Under the pieces are notes generated by a model that was given only the letters and a program-made list of their open reading frames with translations, ran no database searches and was not told where the DNA came from. This document shows positions 17,186 to 25,988 of a stretch of DNA of 64,000 bases, piece by piece. Position 1 is the first letter of the stretch; each line of letters starts with the position of its first letter. The position numbers and the translations under genes were made by a program. The stretch is from Flavobacteriales bacterium (GTDB taxonomy: Bacteria; Bacteroidota; Bacteroidia; Flavobacteriales_E; Vicingaceae): assembly GCA_020635795.1 (NCBI GenBank), contig JACJZD010000003.1, forward strand, positions 1 to 64,000, in the 5' to 3' direction.

Positions 17186-17737
17186 ATGAGACACGGAAAG
17201 AAATTTAATCATTTAGGAAGAAAATCTGGTCACAGAAAAGCAATGCTTTCTAATATGGCATGCTCTCTTATCGAGCATAAAAAAATTAATACAACAGTTG
17301 CAAAAGCAAAAGCTCTTAAATTGTATGTTGAACCATTGCTTACTAAAGCAAAAACTGATTCAACACACTCTAGAAGAGTTGTGTTTAGTTACCTAAAAAG
17401 CAAAGAAGCAGTTACAGAACTATTTAGAGATGTAGCAGTTAAAATTGCTGATAGACCAGGTGGTTACACAAGAATTTTAAAAACTGGCAACAGAATTGGT
17501 GATAACGCTGAAATGTGTTTAATTGAGTTGGTTGATTACAACGAAAACATGTTGAAAGATGTTAAGAAAAAATCTTCATCAACAAGAAGAAGAAAACCAA
17601 GTGCTAAAAAAGCTGACGCTCCAACTGAAGTAAAAGCAGTTGAAGAAGTGAAAGTGGAAGAGCCAATAGTTGAAGAACCAACTAATGAAGCTAGTGAAGA
17701 ATCAAACTCAACTGAAGAAGATAAAAAAGATCAATAA
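17186..17737 (+). CDS. rplQ: 50S ribosomal protein L17 with acidic C-terminal extension
   Basis: L17 lies at the base of the large subunit near the tunnel exit. Residues 1-120 are the canonical domain, beginning MRHGKKFNHLGRKSGHRKAM. Residues from about 128 to 183 form a low-complexity tail, first lysine-rich (KKKSSSTRRRKPSAKKAD) and then Glu/Val-rich (VEEVKVEEPIVEEP). Such tails occur in other Bacteroidota and their role is unknown to me. It is the last gene of the array; a terminator follows. Confidence 0.97.
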   Translation: MRHGKKFNHLGRKSGHRKAMLSNMACSLIEHKKINTTVAKAKALKLYVEPLLTKAKTDSTHSRRVVFSYLKSKEAVTELFRDVAVKIADRPGGYTRILKTGNRIGDNAEMCLIELVDYNENMLKDVKKKSSSTRRRKPSAKKADAPTEVKAVEEVKVEEPIVEEPTNEASEESNSTEEDKKDQ

Positions 17738-17763
17738 TTGAAGTTTAATTTTTAGATAATAAG

Positions 17764-17800
17764 AAAAGGATAAAGTATTTTTGCTCTATCCTTTTTTTTT
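17764..17800 (+). terminator. Intrinsic terminator after rplQ
   Basis: AAAAGGATA (17764-17772) pairs with TATCCTTTT (17787-17795), and AG (17774-17775) with CT (17784-17785) after one mismatch. A run of about nine T follows. It closes the ribosomal array before carA. Confidence 0.8.
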
Positions 17801-17820
17801 GACCCAAAAAAACGATTTAT

Positions 17821-18939
17821 ATGGAAAATTCAACCAAAAAAGCAATCCTATTATTACAAGACGGAACGGTATTTGAAGGCAAAGCTGCTGGACATATTGG
17901 TACCACAACTGGCGAAATTTGTTTTAACACAGGAATGACTGGTTATCAAGAAATTTTCACTGACCCTTCATATTATGGTCAAATATTAGTGGCAACAACT
18001 ACTCATATAGGTAATTACGGAGTCTCTAATCTAGAAATAGAATCCGACCATGTAAATATTGCTGGATTAGTTTGTAAAAAATTCTCTGAAGTTTACTCAA
18101 GACCAGCTGCTGATTCATCGTTACAAGAATATTTCGAAAAAGATAAAATTGTTGGAATTTCTGATGTTGATACACGGGCAATTGTTCGTCATATAAGAGA
18201 TAAAGGCGCTATGAATGCAATAATATCTTCAGAAATATTTGACATCAACGATCTTAAAAATAGATTGAGTAAAGTTCCATCAATGGAAGGTTTAGAACTT
18301 TCATCGAAAGTGTGTACTAAAGAGGCTTTTTATTTTGGTGATGAAAATGCTAACATTAGAGTAGCTGTTTACGATTTTGGGGTAAAGAAGAATATTTTAA
18401 GATGTTTAGCTGATAGAGGTTGTTACTTGAAAGTTTTTCCAATGAGCGCTTCTTACGATGAAATGATGGAATGGAATCCTGATGGTTTCATGTTATCTAA
18501 CGGACCTGGAGATCCTTCGGTAATGAAATTTCAAATAGAAAACGTAGCAAAAATCAAAAATTCAGGATTACCTGTTTTTGGAATATGTTTAGGACATCAA
18601 ATTTTAGCCATTTCATGTGGGTTGACTACAAGTAAAATGCATAATGGACATAGAGGTTGTAACCATCCAGTATTAAATTTAGAAACTGGAAAAGGCGAAG
18701 TTACTTCTCAAAATCATGGCTTTGTGGTTGATATGGATTCTGCTAAAAATGACAACAATATTGTTGTAACTCACAAGCATTTAAACGACGATACCTTGGC
18801 AGGCTTTAGAATTAAATATAAAGATGTGTTCTCTGTACAATATCATCCAGAATCTTCGCCAGGTCCGCACGATTCAAGATATTTATTTGACAATTTTGTT
18901 GAGAATATTGTGAAATCAAAAAACCAAGTTACAGTATAG
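17821..18939 (+). CDS. carA: Carbamoyl-phosphate synthase small (glutaminase) subunit
   Basis: CarA releases ammonia from glutamine for carbamoyl phosphate synthesis, feeding pyrimidines and arginine. The 372-residue protein has the N-terminal CarA domain (GTTTGEICFNTGMTGYQEI) and a class I amidotransferase domain with the nucleophile in FGICLGHQILAISCG and the His/Glu pair in VQYHPESSPGPHDS. The large subunit gene carB is not in this window. It starts just after the ribosomal terminator, probably as a separate unit. Confidence 0.98.
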   Translation: MENSTKKAILLLQDGTVFEGKAAGHIGTTTGEICFNTGMTGYQEIFTDPSYYGQILVATTTHIGNYGVSNLEIESDHVNIAGLVCKKFSEVYSRPAADSSLQEYFEKDKIVGISDVDTRAIVRHIRDKGAMNAIISSEIFDINDLKNRLSKVPSMEGLELSSKVCTKEAFYFGDENANIRVAVYDFGVKKNILRCLADRGCYLKVFPMSASYDEMMEWNPDGFMLSNGPGDPSVMKFQIENVAKIKNSGLPVFGICLGHQILAISCGLTTSKMHNGHRGCNHPVLNLETGKGEVTSQNHGFVVDMDSAKNDNNIVVTHKHLNDDTLAGFRIKYKDVFSVQYHPESSPGPHDSRYLFDNFVENIVKSKNQVTV

Positions 18940-18982
18940 TATTGCTTTAATTTCAATCTTATTTTCTTTATTAGAGAAATTT

Positions 18983-19140
18983 AACCACATAGATACATAG
19001 TTTTCTGTTTTATAGATACTGAATAAATAATAGAGTCACAATAGATTTTTCACGCTAGCGTGAAAAGCTATGTTTTTCTTCATTTGTTTTAACTGCAAAA
19101 CTAAATTTATAATGAAAAAGAACGCTGTGCCTATGTGGTT
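18983..19140. repeat. MITE-like inverted-repeat element, copy 1
   Basis: A 158-base element fills most of the gap between carA and clpX. Its ends are perfect 10-bp inverted repeats, AACCACATAG at 18983-18992 and CTATGTGGTT at 19131-19140. Pairing continues imperfectly inwards to 16 of 20 bases. Near its middle is a perfect 20-base palindrome at 19047-19066 with centre CACGCTAGCGTG. A second element with the same ends lies at 25837-25967. No coding capacity is seen. Confidence 0.7.
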
Positions 19141-19179
19141 AGATGTTTTTATATAAATATTTAGTGTTTACTTTTTTAC

Positions 19180-19187
19180 TAACTTTG
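19180..19187 (+). promoter_or_regulatory. -7 promoter box of clpX
   Basis: TAACTTTG matches the Bacteroidota -7 consensus TAnnTTTG and ends four bases before the clpX ATG. No good -33 TTTG is seen at 17-23 bases. If used, the mRNA would be leaderless or nearly so. Confidence 0.5.
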
Positions 19188-19191
19188 TAGC

Positions 19192-20427
19192 ATGGAAAAG
19201 CAACAAGTAAAATGTTCGTTTTGTGGTCGCCCAAAGGGTGAGGTTGATGTAATGATAGCTGGGGTAACTGGTCACATTTGCAATTTTTGTGTTACACAAG
19301 CACAAACCATTGTTAAAGAAGAAGTTTCTGGAAAATCAAACAAAGATATAACCAATCAATTACAGTTGCTTAAACCAATTGAAATTAAAAATCATTTGGA
19401 TGAATATGTAATTGGTCAGGACGAAGCCAAAAAAGTGCTTTCGGTGGCTGTTTACAACCATTATAAACGATTAAAATTTGATTCGAATAGAAAGAAAGAC
19501 GATGTTGAAATAGACAAATCGAACATTTTGTTGGTTGGCGAAACAGGTACAGGAAAAACGCTTTTAGCCAAAACCATTGCTAAATTATTGCATGTTCCAT
19601 TTTGCATTGCCGATGCCACTATTTTAACCGAAGCAGGTTATGTTGGAGAAGATGTTGAGAGTATTTTAACACGACTTTTACAAGCTGCTGATTATGATGT
19701 TGAAGCAGCACAACGAGGCATCGTTTTTATTGACGAAATAGATAAAATTGCTCGTAAAAGTGATAATGCTTCAATTACTCGTGATGTTTCTGGAGAAGGT
19801 GTACAACAAGCTCTGTTGAAATTATTAGAAGGTTCAGTGGTAAATGTTCCACCGCAAGGAGGGAGAAAACACCCAGAACAGAAATTAATAGCCATAGAAA
19901 CAAAAAATGTATTGTTTATCTGTGGCGGAGCTTTTGATGGAATTCAACGAAAAATTGCCAACCGATTACAAACACAAGTAGTGGGATATAAATCTCAGGA
20001 CAGAGAAGAATATGATAAAGATAACTTGCTGCAATACATTTCACCTCAAGATGTAAAATCGTTTGGGTTAATTCCAGAATTAATTGGTCGTTTACCAGTT
20101 TTATCACACTTAAAACCGCTTGATAAAAGTGCTTTACGTAGAATTTTAACTGAACCAAAAAACTCTATTATTAAGCAATATGTTCAGTTGTTCGAAATGG
20201 ATGACATTAAACTGTCGTTTGATAAAGAAGTGTTGGATTTTATAGTGGATAAAGCTATGGAATATAAGCTTGGAGCTAGGGGTTTACGCTCTATTTGTGA
20301 GGCTATAATGTTAGATGCTATGTTTGATATGCCTTCGGATAAAACCAACAAAGAGTTTAAAATTACCTTGGCTTTTGCTGAAGAAAAATTCAAAAACACC
20401 AAGTTATCTAGTTTAAAGGTGGCTTAA
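19192..20427 (+). CDS. clpX: ATP-dependent Clp protease ATP-binding subunit ClpX
   Basis: ClpX is the AAA+ unfoldase that feeds substrates to ClpP. The 411-residue protein has an N-terminal zinc-binding domain with Cys8, Cys11, Cys30 and Cys33 (CSFCGRPKGE, CNFC), a Walker A GETGTGKT, a Walker B IVFIDEIDKI, and the pore-loop and sensor regions RDVSGEGVQQALLKLLEG and LGARGLRSICEAIML. clpP is not adjacent. Its stop codon interlocks with that of the convergent sensor kinase (4 shared bases). Confidence 0.98.
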   Translation: MEKQQVKCSFCGRPKGEVDVMIAGVTGHICNFCVTQAQTIVKEEVSGKSNKDITNQLQLLKPIEIKNHLDEYVIGQDEAKKVLSVAVYNHYKRLKFDSNRKKDDVEIDKSNILLVGETGTGKTLLAKTIAKLLHVPFCIADATILTEAGYVGEDVESILTRLLQAADYDVEAAQRGIVFIDEIDKIARKSDNASITRDVSGEGVQQALLKLLEGSVVNVPPQGGRKHPEQKLIAIETKNVLFICGGAFDGIQRKIANRLQTQVVGYKSQDREEYDKDNLLQYISPQDVKSFGLIPELIGRLPVLSHLKPLDKSALRRILTEPKNSIIKQYVQLFEMDDIKLSFDKEVLDFIVDKAMEYKLGARGLRSICEAIMLDAMFDMPSDKTNKEFKITLAFAEEKFKNTKLSSLKVA

Positions 20428-23405
20428 TTATCGAGCTTTATAGTTATCGAAACTTCAGTTCCAGCAATGTTTTTGTTAGCATCATATATTTGGTAAGGTC
20501 CTTTTACAAAACACGATTTATCGGTAATTCTGTTGATAAGGTTTATACGACCCTTGGTTAATTCCATACCTTTCGATATGTGCAATTGTTTTTTGTCTTT
20601 CTTTTCGTTTAAACTGGTTTCAATACCAATACCATTATCTCGTATGGTAATAATAAGTTGGTCGTTTTCTTTAAAGACTTTAACTAAAATTTCACCATGT
20701 TTGTTTGCGGGAAGAATTCCATGCCAAATCGAATTTTCGATATACGGTTGAAGTAACATCGACGGTATTTTAACTGAGCTAAATCGTAGGCTTTCGTCAA
20801 TATCTATTTTAAAATCGAACTTATCCTGAAATCGCATTTGTTCTAATTTTAAATAAAGTTCAATGCGTTCTATTTCATCATCCAATTCTATTTCGTTTTC
20901 AAGTGTACTGTCTAAATTTTTGCGAACCAACTTAGCAAAGCTGGTCAGGTATTTATTTGCCGAGAGTTTATCTTGTCGGTTAATGTAATATTGAATAGAA
21001 TTTAATGCGTTAAAAATAAAGTGGCGGTTTAAGCTGGCATTTAAAGCCTGTTGCTCTAACGAAAGCATCTTGGCTTGGTCAACAATTAATTGAGTGGCTT
21101 GTTGGCGCTTAATTGCTCTTATTCGTAATTCAATAATTAACAATGTAAAGCCTGCCAAAAATAGAACAACAATAATGTAAAACCACCATGTAAACCAAAA
21201 CGGAGGCTTAATGGTAACGTTAAATGTTATTGATTCTGACCAATGAATCATATCTACAGAACCAGCTAATTCAAAAGTGTAATCGCCAAAAGGAATGTTT
21301 GAGTATGTTACAAAATTTGCTTTGGTAACAGGTTGCCAATTTTCGTCAAAACCATTTAATTTAAATCTAAAACGTACTTTATCAGGGCTTTTGTGGTAAA
21401 TACCATCAAAGTCGAAGGTAAGGTGGTTTTTGTTGTAAGGTAAAACCAAGTTTTTGGGCAGTTGATTTTGGTCAAATGCTGAGGTATATTTTTTCCAATC
21501 TTGATTTTCAAAAAACAACCTAATTTCTTTTAAATTTATTTTTGGGAGTTGAATGGTTTTAGCTTCAAGCTTAATGTTGTGTTTGGTTAAGCCCGAATTG
21601 GTGCCGAACCAAAGATTGTTTTTGCTGTCAATAAATACAGCATTTTGGTTACATTCTAAACTTTTTAAACCATCTAAATTTGAATAACGAATAAATGAAG
21701 ACGTTGATATAGTGTTCACATCTAAATTTTTTAAATGAAACAGCCCATTGTTTGTGCCTATCCACAACGAATTAAATTTGTCAAGTTTTAAAAAATTAGT
21801 GTTATTTGAGGGGTAATCTTCAGCTACTGGAACACTAATAAATTTTCCATCTTTTAAATAAGCCAAGCCATTTTTTGTGCCTACCCAAATTTTGTTTGAC
21901 TCGTCTTTTACAAGCGTCATTACACTGTTGTCGGGCAAACCACTTTCAGTACCAAATTTGATGTATTTATTGGTGAGAGGGTTAAATTTTATCAATCCTT
22001 CTGATGAGCAAAGCCAAATAGTTGAATGGTTTTCAATAACTATACTTCTAATGTTAGTGGGTAATTGGAAGTCGGTGGAAAAATTATACAAGCTATCTTT
22101 TGCAAGGTATAAAACGGATAATCCCTCTTTAGAGCCAATCCAAATGTTCTCGTTTTCGTCTTGTGCTAAAGCATAAACCTTATTGGCATTTAATCCATGT
22201 TTTGAATTGTACGATTTTATTTTTTTTCCATCAAAAACTGAAAAACCTGTTGATGTTCCAAACCAAACCTTGTTTCTTTTTCCTAACATACTACACCAAA
22301 CGGTATTGTTTCCTAAACCATCATTTTCAGTATAAAAAGTAAAATTGTTGTTGAGCATTTTGCACACCCCATTGCCGTAAGTAGAAAACCAAATAGCTCC
22401 TTCATTGTCTTCGATAATCGACATGATGATGTTACTGTTTAAACCATCGTTTTGCGTATAGCTAACAAACTTATCGTTGGTAAATTTTATTAAGCCACCC
22501 CCATCAGAACCCATAAAAACATTGCCTTCTAAATCTTCAATAATACATTTAATGTTCGGAGCAGTTAAACCATCTTTTTCCGAAAAATTAACAATGGTAT
22601 TGTCATCAAGTTTAGAAATACCAGATTTTGATGTAAACCAAAACGAACCATCGCTTTTAGCTTTAAACGAACGTATATGATTGCTGATTAATCCGTCTGT
22701 TTCTGATGTGAAATTTCTTTGGTTGTTTTTTGATATTTTTAAAACACCATCGCCAAATGTTGAACACCAAATAGTGCCAAGTGAATCTACAAAAAGTTGT
22801 GAAGCATTTACATTGGGAATCGTGTCTTTAATATTGTTTTGATTGTCTAATCGATAAACCCCTTTTTTTGTAGAAATCCATTTGTTGTTTTTGGCATCAC
22901 AAAAAATATGGCGAACATAATTTGATTCAGCTAGGTTTTTGGATGGAATGGAATAATACTCAAACTTTTTGTTTGCGTAGCTTACAATTCCACCACCATC
23001 AGTAGAAAGCCAAATGGTTCCTTTTTCATCTTGCGTAATTGATGTAACAAAAAAACTACTCAATTCATCTTTAAAAAGGAGTGTTTCAAACTTATTGCCT
23101 TGAAAAATGGAAACACCACCCAGCGAGCCTAACCATATTTTATTAGCATTATCTTTAAATATGGCATTAACTTGATTATTAATTAACCCATCTTTGGTAG
23201 AATAATTTTTAAAATTGATACCATCAAATTTTGAAACGCCACCCAATGTTCCAATCCAAATGTAACCGTTATCATCCTGACAAAGCGCATTGATTTGCGA
23301 TTGAATTAAACCTTGTTCGACGGAATAATTGATGAAATTGTATTGTTGTGAAAAAGCACTAAATGATAAAAATAGTGTTGCAATTAAAGCGAAAAATAAT
23401 CTCAT
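20424..23405 (-). CDS. Two-component-regulator-propeller sensor histidine kinase (LytS type)
   Basis: This is a 993-residue envelope sensor. Order: signal peptide (MRLFFALIATLFLSFSAFSQ); periplasmic beta-propeller repeats to about residue 620 of the Reg_prop type (DDNGYIWIGTLGGVSKFDG and many variants ending GL); a Y_Y_Y-like immunoglobulin-fold domain at about 665-735; one membrane segment at about 738-760; a coiled linker; the LytS-type phosphoacceptor helix (NRHFIFNALNSIQYYI, His near 792); and an ATPase domain with N-box QPYIENSIWHG and G-box RDNGIGI. It starts 5 bases after the upstream LytTR regulator, so the two are probably an operon and partners. The ligand is unknown; polysaccharide breakdown products are sensed by related hybrid kinases, but no glycan genes are nearby. 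Confidence 0.93.
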   Translation of the reverse strand: MRLFFALIATLFLSFSAFSQQYNFINYSVEQGLIQSQINALCQDDNGYIWIGTLGGVSKFDGINFKNYSTKDGLINNQVNAIFKDNANKIWLGSLGGVSIFQGNKFETLLFKDELSSFFVTSITQDEKGTIWLSTDGGGIVSYANKKFEYYSIPSKNLAESNYVRHIFCDAKNNKWISTKKGVYRLDNQNNIKDTIPNVNASQLFVDSLGTIWCSTFGDGVLKISKNNQRNFTSETDGLISNHIRSFKAKSDGSFWFTSKSGISKLDDNTIVNFSEKDGLTAPNIKCIIEDLEGNVFMGSDGGGLIKFTNDKFVSYTQNDGLNSNIIMSIIEDNEGAIWFSTYGNGVCKMLNNNFTFYTENDGLGNNTVWCSMLGKRNKVWFGTSTGFSVFDGKKIKSYNSKHGLNANKVYALAQDENENIWIGSKEGLSVLYLAKDSLYNFSTDFQLPTNIRSIVIENHSTIWLCSSEGLIKFNPLTNKYIKFGTESGLPDNSVMTLVKDESNKIWVGTKNGLAYLKDGKFISVPVAEDYPSNNTNFLKLDKFNSLWIGTNNGLFHLKNLDVNTISTSSFIRYSNLDGLKSLECNQNAVFIDSKNNLWFGTNSGLTKHNIKLEAKTIQLPKINLKEIRLFFENQDWKKYTSAFDQNQLPKNLVLPYNKNHLTFDFDGIYHKSPDKVRFRFKLNGFDENWQPVTKANFVTYSNIPFGDYTFELAGSVDMIHWSESITFNVTIKPPFWFTWWFYIIVVLFLAGFTLLIIELRIRAIKRQQATQLIVDQAKMLSLEQQALNASLNRHFIFNALNSIQYYINRQDKLSANKYLTSFAKLVRKNLDSTLENEIELDDEIERIELYLKLEQMRFQDKFDFKIDIDESLRFSSVKIPSMLLQPYIENSIWHGILPANKHGEILVKVFKENDQLIITIRDNGIGIETSLNEKKDKKQLHISKGMELTKGRINLINRITDKSCFVKGPYQIYDANKNIAGTEVSITIKLDN

Positions 23406-23410
23406 TTATA

Positions 23411-24163
23411 TTAAAACGTCTTAATAGCATTAATAAATTCGGTTACTTTTCTTCTCGATACAGGAATTGCTGATCCGTTATCCATTATGGCAATGTTTCC
23501 ATCTTGACGGTTAAATTCTTTTAAATGGTATTTGGTGTTAATAATGTGAGATTTGTGTACGCGGAAGAATACGTTTTCGTTTAATACTTTTTCATAACGA
23601 GCAATGGTCATACTGCTTACACATTTTTTACCATCAGCTAAAAATATTTTGGTGTAGCTTTCGTCAGCCTCAAGTCTAACAATATCTGAAGTTTTTATGA
23701 TTTCGTAACCAGTTAAGGTAGGAATGGCTATTGTGCCAGTTGTTGTTTCGTGTTGATAATACTGAATCAATTTTTTGATGGTATTGAAATCAGAAATTTC
23801 ATTGTTGCTCACTTTTATTTTTCCAACAGCTTCAATAAGTTGTTCGATATCAATGGGTTTTTCTAAGTAATCAATAGCTCCAGCTTTCAGTGCTTTCAAC
23901 GCAAATTGGTTGTGTGCTGTGATAAAAATAACAGAGAAATTTTTATCTTCTAACGAGTTTAACAAATCAAAACCGTCTTCTCCAGGCATGTTTATGTCTA
24001 AAAATAACAAGTTTGGATTGTGTAAAGCTATTTGTTCTCGAGCTTCATCAGCAGATTGTGCTTCGGCAACTACTGTTACATTTGGACAATAATCCTCTAG
24101 AAGAATTCTTAAATTGCTTCGAGCATGTTGCTCGTCGTCAATAATTATTGCTGAAATACCCAT
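23411..24163 (-). CDS. LytTR-family response regulator, paired with the propeller kinase
   Basis: The 250-residue protein has a receiver domain (acid pocket IIIDDEQ at Asp9-Asp10, phosphoacceptor Asp56 in LLFLDINMPGEDGF, Lys in YLEKPID). A C-terminal LytTR DNA-binding domain follows from about residue 145, with KTSDIVRLEADESYTKIFL and FFRVHKSHIINTKYHL. It lies 5 bases upstream of the kinase gene and is the likely cognate regulator. LytTR proteins usually bind direct repeats near target promoters; I could not identify a confident site. Confidence 0.95.
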   Translation of the reverse strand: MGISAIIIDDEQHARSNLRILLEDYCPNVTVVAEAQSADEAREQIALHNPNLLFLDINMPGEDGFDLLNSLEDKNFSVIFITAHNQFALKALKAGAIDYLEKPIDIEQLIEAVGKIKVSNNEISDFNTIKKLIQYYQHETTTGTIAIPTLTGYEIIKTSDIVRLEADESYTKIFLADGKKCVSSMTIARYEKVLNENVFFRVHKSHIINTKYHLKEFNRQDGNIAIMDNGSAIPVSRRKVTEFINAIKTF

Positions 24164-24300
24164 AAGTTGTTAGTTTTAAGTTAGTGCTTAATCTTACCTA
24201 AATTTAGATAAAAAGTTTTGTCAATGAATCATGAATCAATTGAATGGTAGGTTTTGTTTATTAAACAGTACTCATGACTGATTAAATGGTAAGGAGTCAT

Positions 24301-25080
24301 TTATAAACTCTTTAGTCGCTTCAAAAAATCGGCAACACGAGCACGTGCTACAGGCAGTGTTTTATTGTTTTTTAGTTTAGCTAAATATCCATCGGTATGG
24401 AGGTAATCGGTTAAGTAATTGAGGTTAATGATGTATTTTTTATGTATCCTAAAAAATAGGTTAGGATTTAACATGTCTTCGTACACTTTTAATGTTCTGG
24501 TATCAAAAAAATGAGTGCCATCTTTAAAATAAATGTTGGTGCAATTCCCTTCGCCTTCAATGTAAATGATAGATTCGTCTTCAATAATTTTAATGCCTTT
24601 TATGTGCGAAATGGTTATTTTGTTTGAGTTGGGCTGTTGGTTAATGTGTTTCGAAAAATTATCGATAGAATCGTGATAGGTTTTGATGTTGTTTTTATCT
24701 TCAAGAAAAAGTTGCTTGTATTGAATCAATTTATCAACGGCAAGTCGTAAATCTTCAATGTCAATGGGTTTAAGTATGTAATGTATGGCGTTGGCATTAA
24801 ATGCTTTTACAGCAAATTCTTTAAACGCCGTAACAAATACGATTTGAAAATTATTGGTACTAACATCGTCAAGCAGTTCCAGTCCTTCTTCGTTGCTGGG
24901 CATTCTAATGTCAAGGAAAACGGCTTCGGGTTGTTTGCTTTTTATTAAACTTCTGGCTTGATCAACATTTTCAGCCATACCAACAACTTCAATTTCGGGG
25001 CAAAATTCGGTGAGTAGCATGTGTAAATTTTCACGTGCCATCATTTCGTCGTCAACTATTATTGCGGTTATTTTTTTCAT
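24301..25080 (-). CDS. LytTR-family response regulator, second paralogue
   Basis: The 259-residue protein has a receiver domain (IIVDDEMMA, phosphoacceptor Asp57 in AVFLDIRMPSNEEGLELL, Lys in YILKPID) and a LytTR domain (FFRIHKKYIINLNYLTDYLH). It is clearly related to the regulator 137 bases downstream, with which it shares layout, but no second kinase is encoded here. Either both regulators answer the one propeller kinase, or this one pairs with a distant kinase. Its ATG overlaps the stop of the upstream lipoprotein gene (TAATG at 25078-25082, minus strand). Confidence 0.94.
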   Translation of the reverse strand: MKKITAIIVDDEMMARENLHMLLTEFCPEIEVVGMAENVDQARSLIKSKQPEAVFLDIRMPSNEEGLELLDDVSTNNFQIVFVTAFKEFAVKAFNANAIHYILKPIDIEDLRLAVDKLIQYKQLFLEDKNNIKTYHDSIDNFSKHINQQPNSNKITISHIKGIKIIEDESIIYIEGEGNCTNIYFKDGTHFFDTRTLKVYEDMLNPNLFFRIHKKYIINLNYLTDYLHTDGYLAKLKNNKTLPVARARVADFLKRLKSL

Positions 25081-25364
25081 TAGCTAAACCATCTAGCAAT
25101 AAAAAATTTCTTTTTAGGTTTGCCTAAGTTTTTCGATTTCTTAGCCGACTGTTTCATTCGTTTTCGAACTTCTTTGGTTTGAATGTTTTCGTGTCGTTTT
25201 TTACCACGTTCCATGGCTTTTTTTTCGGCCTTTGCTTTTTCAACTTCTTGTTTTTGCAATACCTTTTTTTGTTTTTCAACCATTTTATTTGAACTTGATT
25301 TACACGAAGTAAAACAAACACTTACTGATATTAAACAAAATAAAAGATATTTGATAGGATTCAT
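25080..25364 (-). CDS. Small lysine-rich lipoprotein
   Basis: The 94-residue protein starts with a lipoprotein signal peptide (MNPIKYLLFCLISVSVCFTSC; lipobox cysteine at residue 21). The rest is highly charged and probably helical, with many Lys/Glu (KAEKKAMERGKKRHENIQ). The C-terminus is basic with a hydrophobic end (KKKFFIARWFS). I do not recognise a characterised family. Its stop overlaps the LytTR regulator start, which suggests co-expression with the signalling genes, so a role as an accessory to sensing is possible but unproven. Confidence 0.75.
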   Translation of the reverse strand: MNPIKYLLFCLISVSVCFTSCKSSSNKMVEKQKKVLQKQEVEKAKAEKKAMERGKKRHENIQTKEVRKRMKQSAKKSKNLGKPKKKFFIARWFS

Positions 25365-25395
25365 TATGAAACAAGTTTAGTTGAGCCGAATTTAC

Positions 25396-25403
25396 TAATT
25401 TTA
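25396..25403 (+). promoter_or_regulatory. -7 box of the Rieske-like lipoprotein gene
   Basis: TAATTTTA resembles the TAnnTTTG box and ends two bases before the ATG at 25406. No convincing -33 element is seen. A leaderless transcript would follow. Confidence 0.35.
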
Positions 25404-25405
25404 CG

Positions 25406-25828
25406 ATGATGAGAAAATTATTTGCTGCATTTACTTTTATAATTTTATTGGTGTTGTCGTGCAAAAAAGAGGACAATTCTACTGTGCCATTGGTTACGGT
25501 AAACTTGTCGTTTAATTTGAATAACCCTGAGTTTGTTCATTTACAAGTAGACAATGGCTGGACGTATGTTTCGGGAGGTTCGAGAGGTATTATTATTTAC
25601 CGAAATTCGGCAAGCGATTTTAAAGCTTTTGATAGGCATTGCCCTTATAATGCAGCAAGTAGTTGTGGGTTGGTGTCGGCTGATGTTACCAATTTAATTG
25701 GAATCGACGATTGTTGTGGCTCAAGATTTTTATTAAGCTCAGGTCAAGTTACACAAGGACCAGCATCACGTCCATTAAAGGAGTATAGAACTTCTTTTGA
25801 TGGTGCTACACTTCAAGTTTTTAATTAA
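25406..25828 (+). CDS. Rieske-fold lipoprotein with altered cluster-ligand positions
   Basis: The 140-residue protein has a lipoprotein signal peptide with lipobox Cys19 (LVLSC). The C-terminal half resembles a Rieske [2Fe-2S] domain: DRHCPYNAASSCG, then DDCCGSRFLLSSGQVTQGPASRPLKEY, matching the canonical frame CTHxxC, CPCHGS, GPATRPL. At the four ligand positions I read Cys79, Tyr81, Asp101 and Cys104 where Cys, His, Cys and His are normal, so a standard cluster is unlikely. Cys87 and Cys103 align with the disulphide pair of high-potential Rieske proteins. It could have lost redox function or bind metal differently. The gene stands alone on the plus strand between the sensor module and a repeat element. 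Confidence 0.72.
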   Translation: MMRKLFAAFTFIILLVLSCKKEDNSTVPLVTVNLSFNLNNPEFVHLQVDNGWTYVSGGSRGIIIYRNSASDFKAFDRHCPYNAASSCGLVSADVTNLIGIDDCCGSRFLLSSGQVTQGPASRPLKEYRTSFDGATLQVFN

Positions 25829-25836
25829 AACAAATA

Positions 25837-25967
25837 AACCACATAGACACGTAGCTTTTCAACAATACTAATTGGTATAGTGCTACATAGATATCCCGAT
25901 ATATCGGGATAAAACTAATGCGATACTATGATAAACTTTACTACTTTTAACTATGTTTCTATGTGGT
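25837..25967. repeat. MITE-like inverted-repeat element, copy 2
   Basis: This element of about 130 bases lies between the Rieske-like and hydrolase genes. It begins AACCACATAG (25837-25846) and ends CTATGTGGT (25959-25967); pairing extends inwards to 16 of 19 bases. A perfect 20-base palindrome lies inside at 25892-25911 with core CCCGATATATCGGG. The ends match the element at 18983-19140 while the inner palindrome differs. Confidence 0.7.
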
Positions 25968-25988
25968 AAAAATAATTTTGGAGATACA

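Noticed and set aside
24164..24300. LytTR binding site formed by TGAATCA direct repeats between the two regulators
   Set aside because: The repeats do not match the usual LytTR consensus or spacing well enough.
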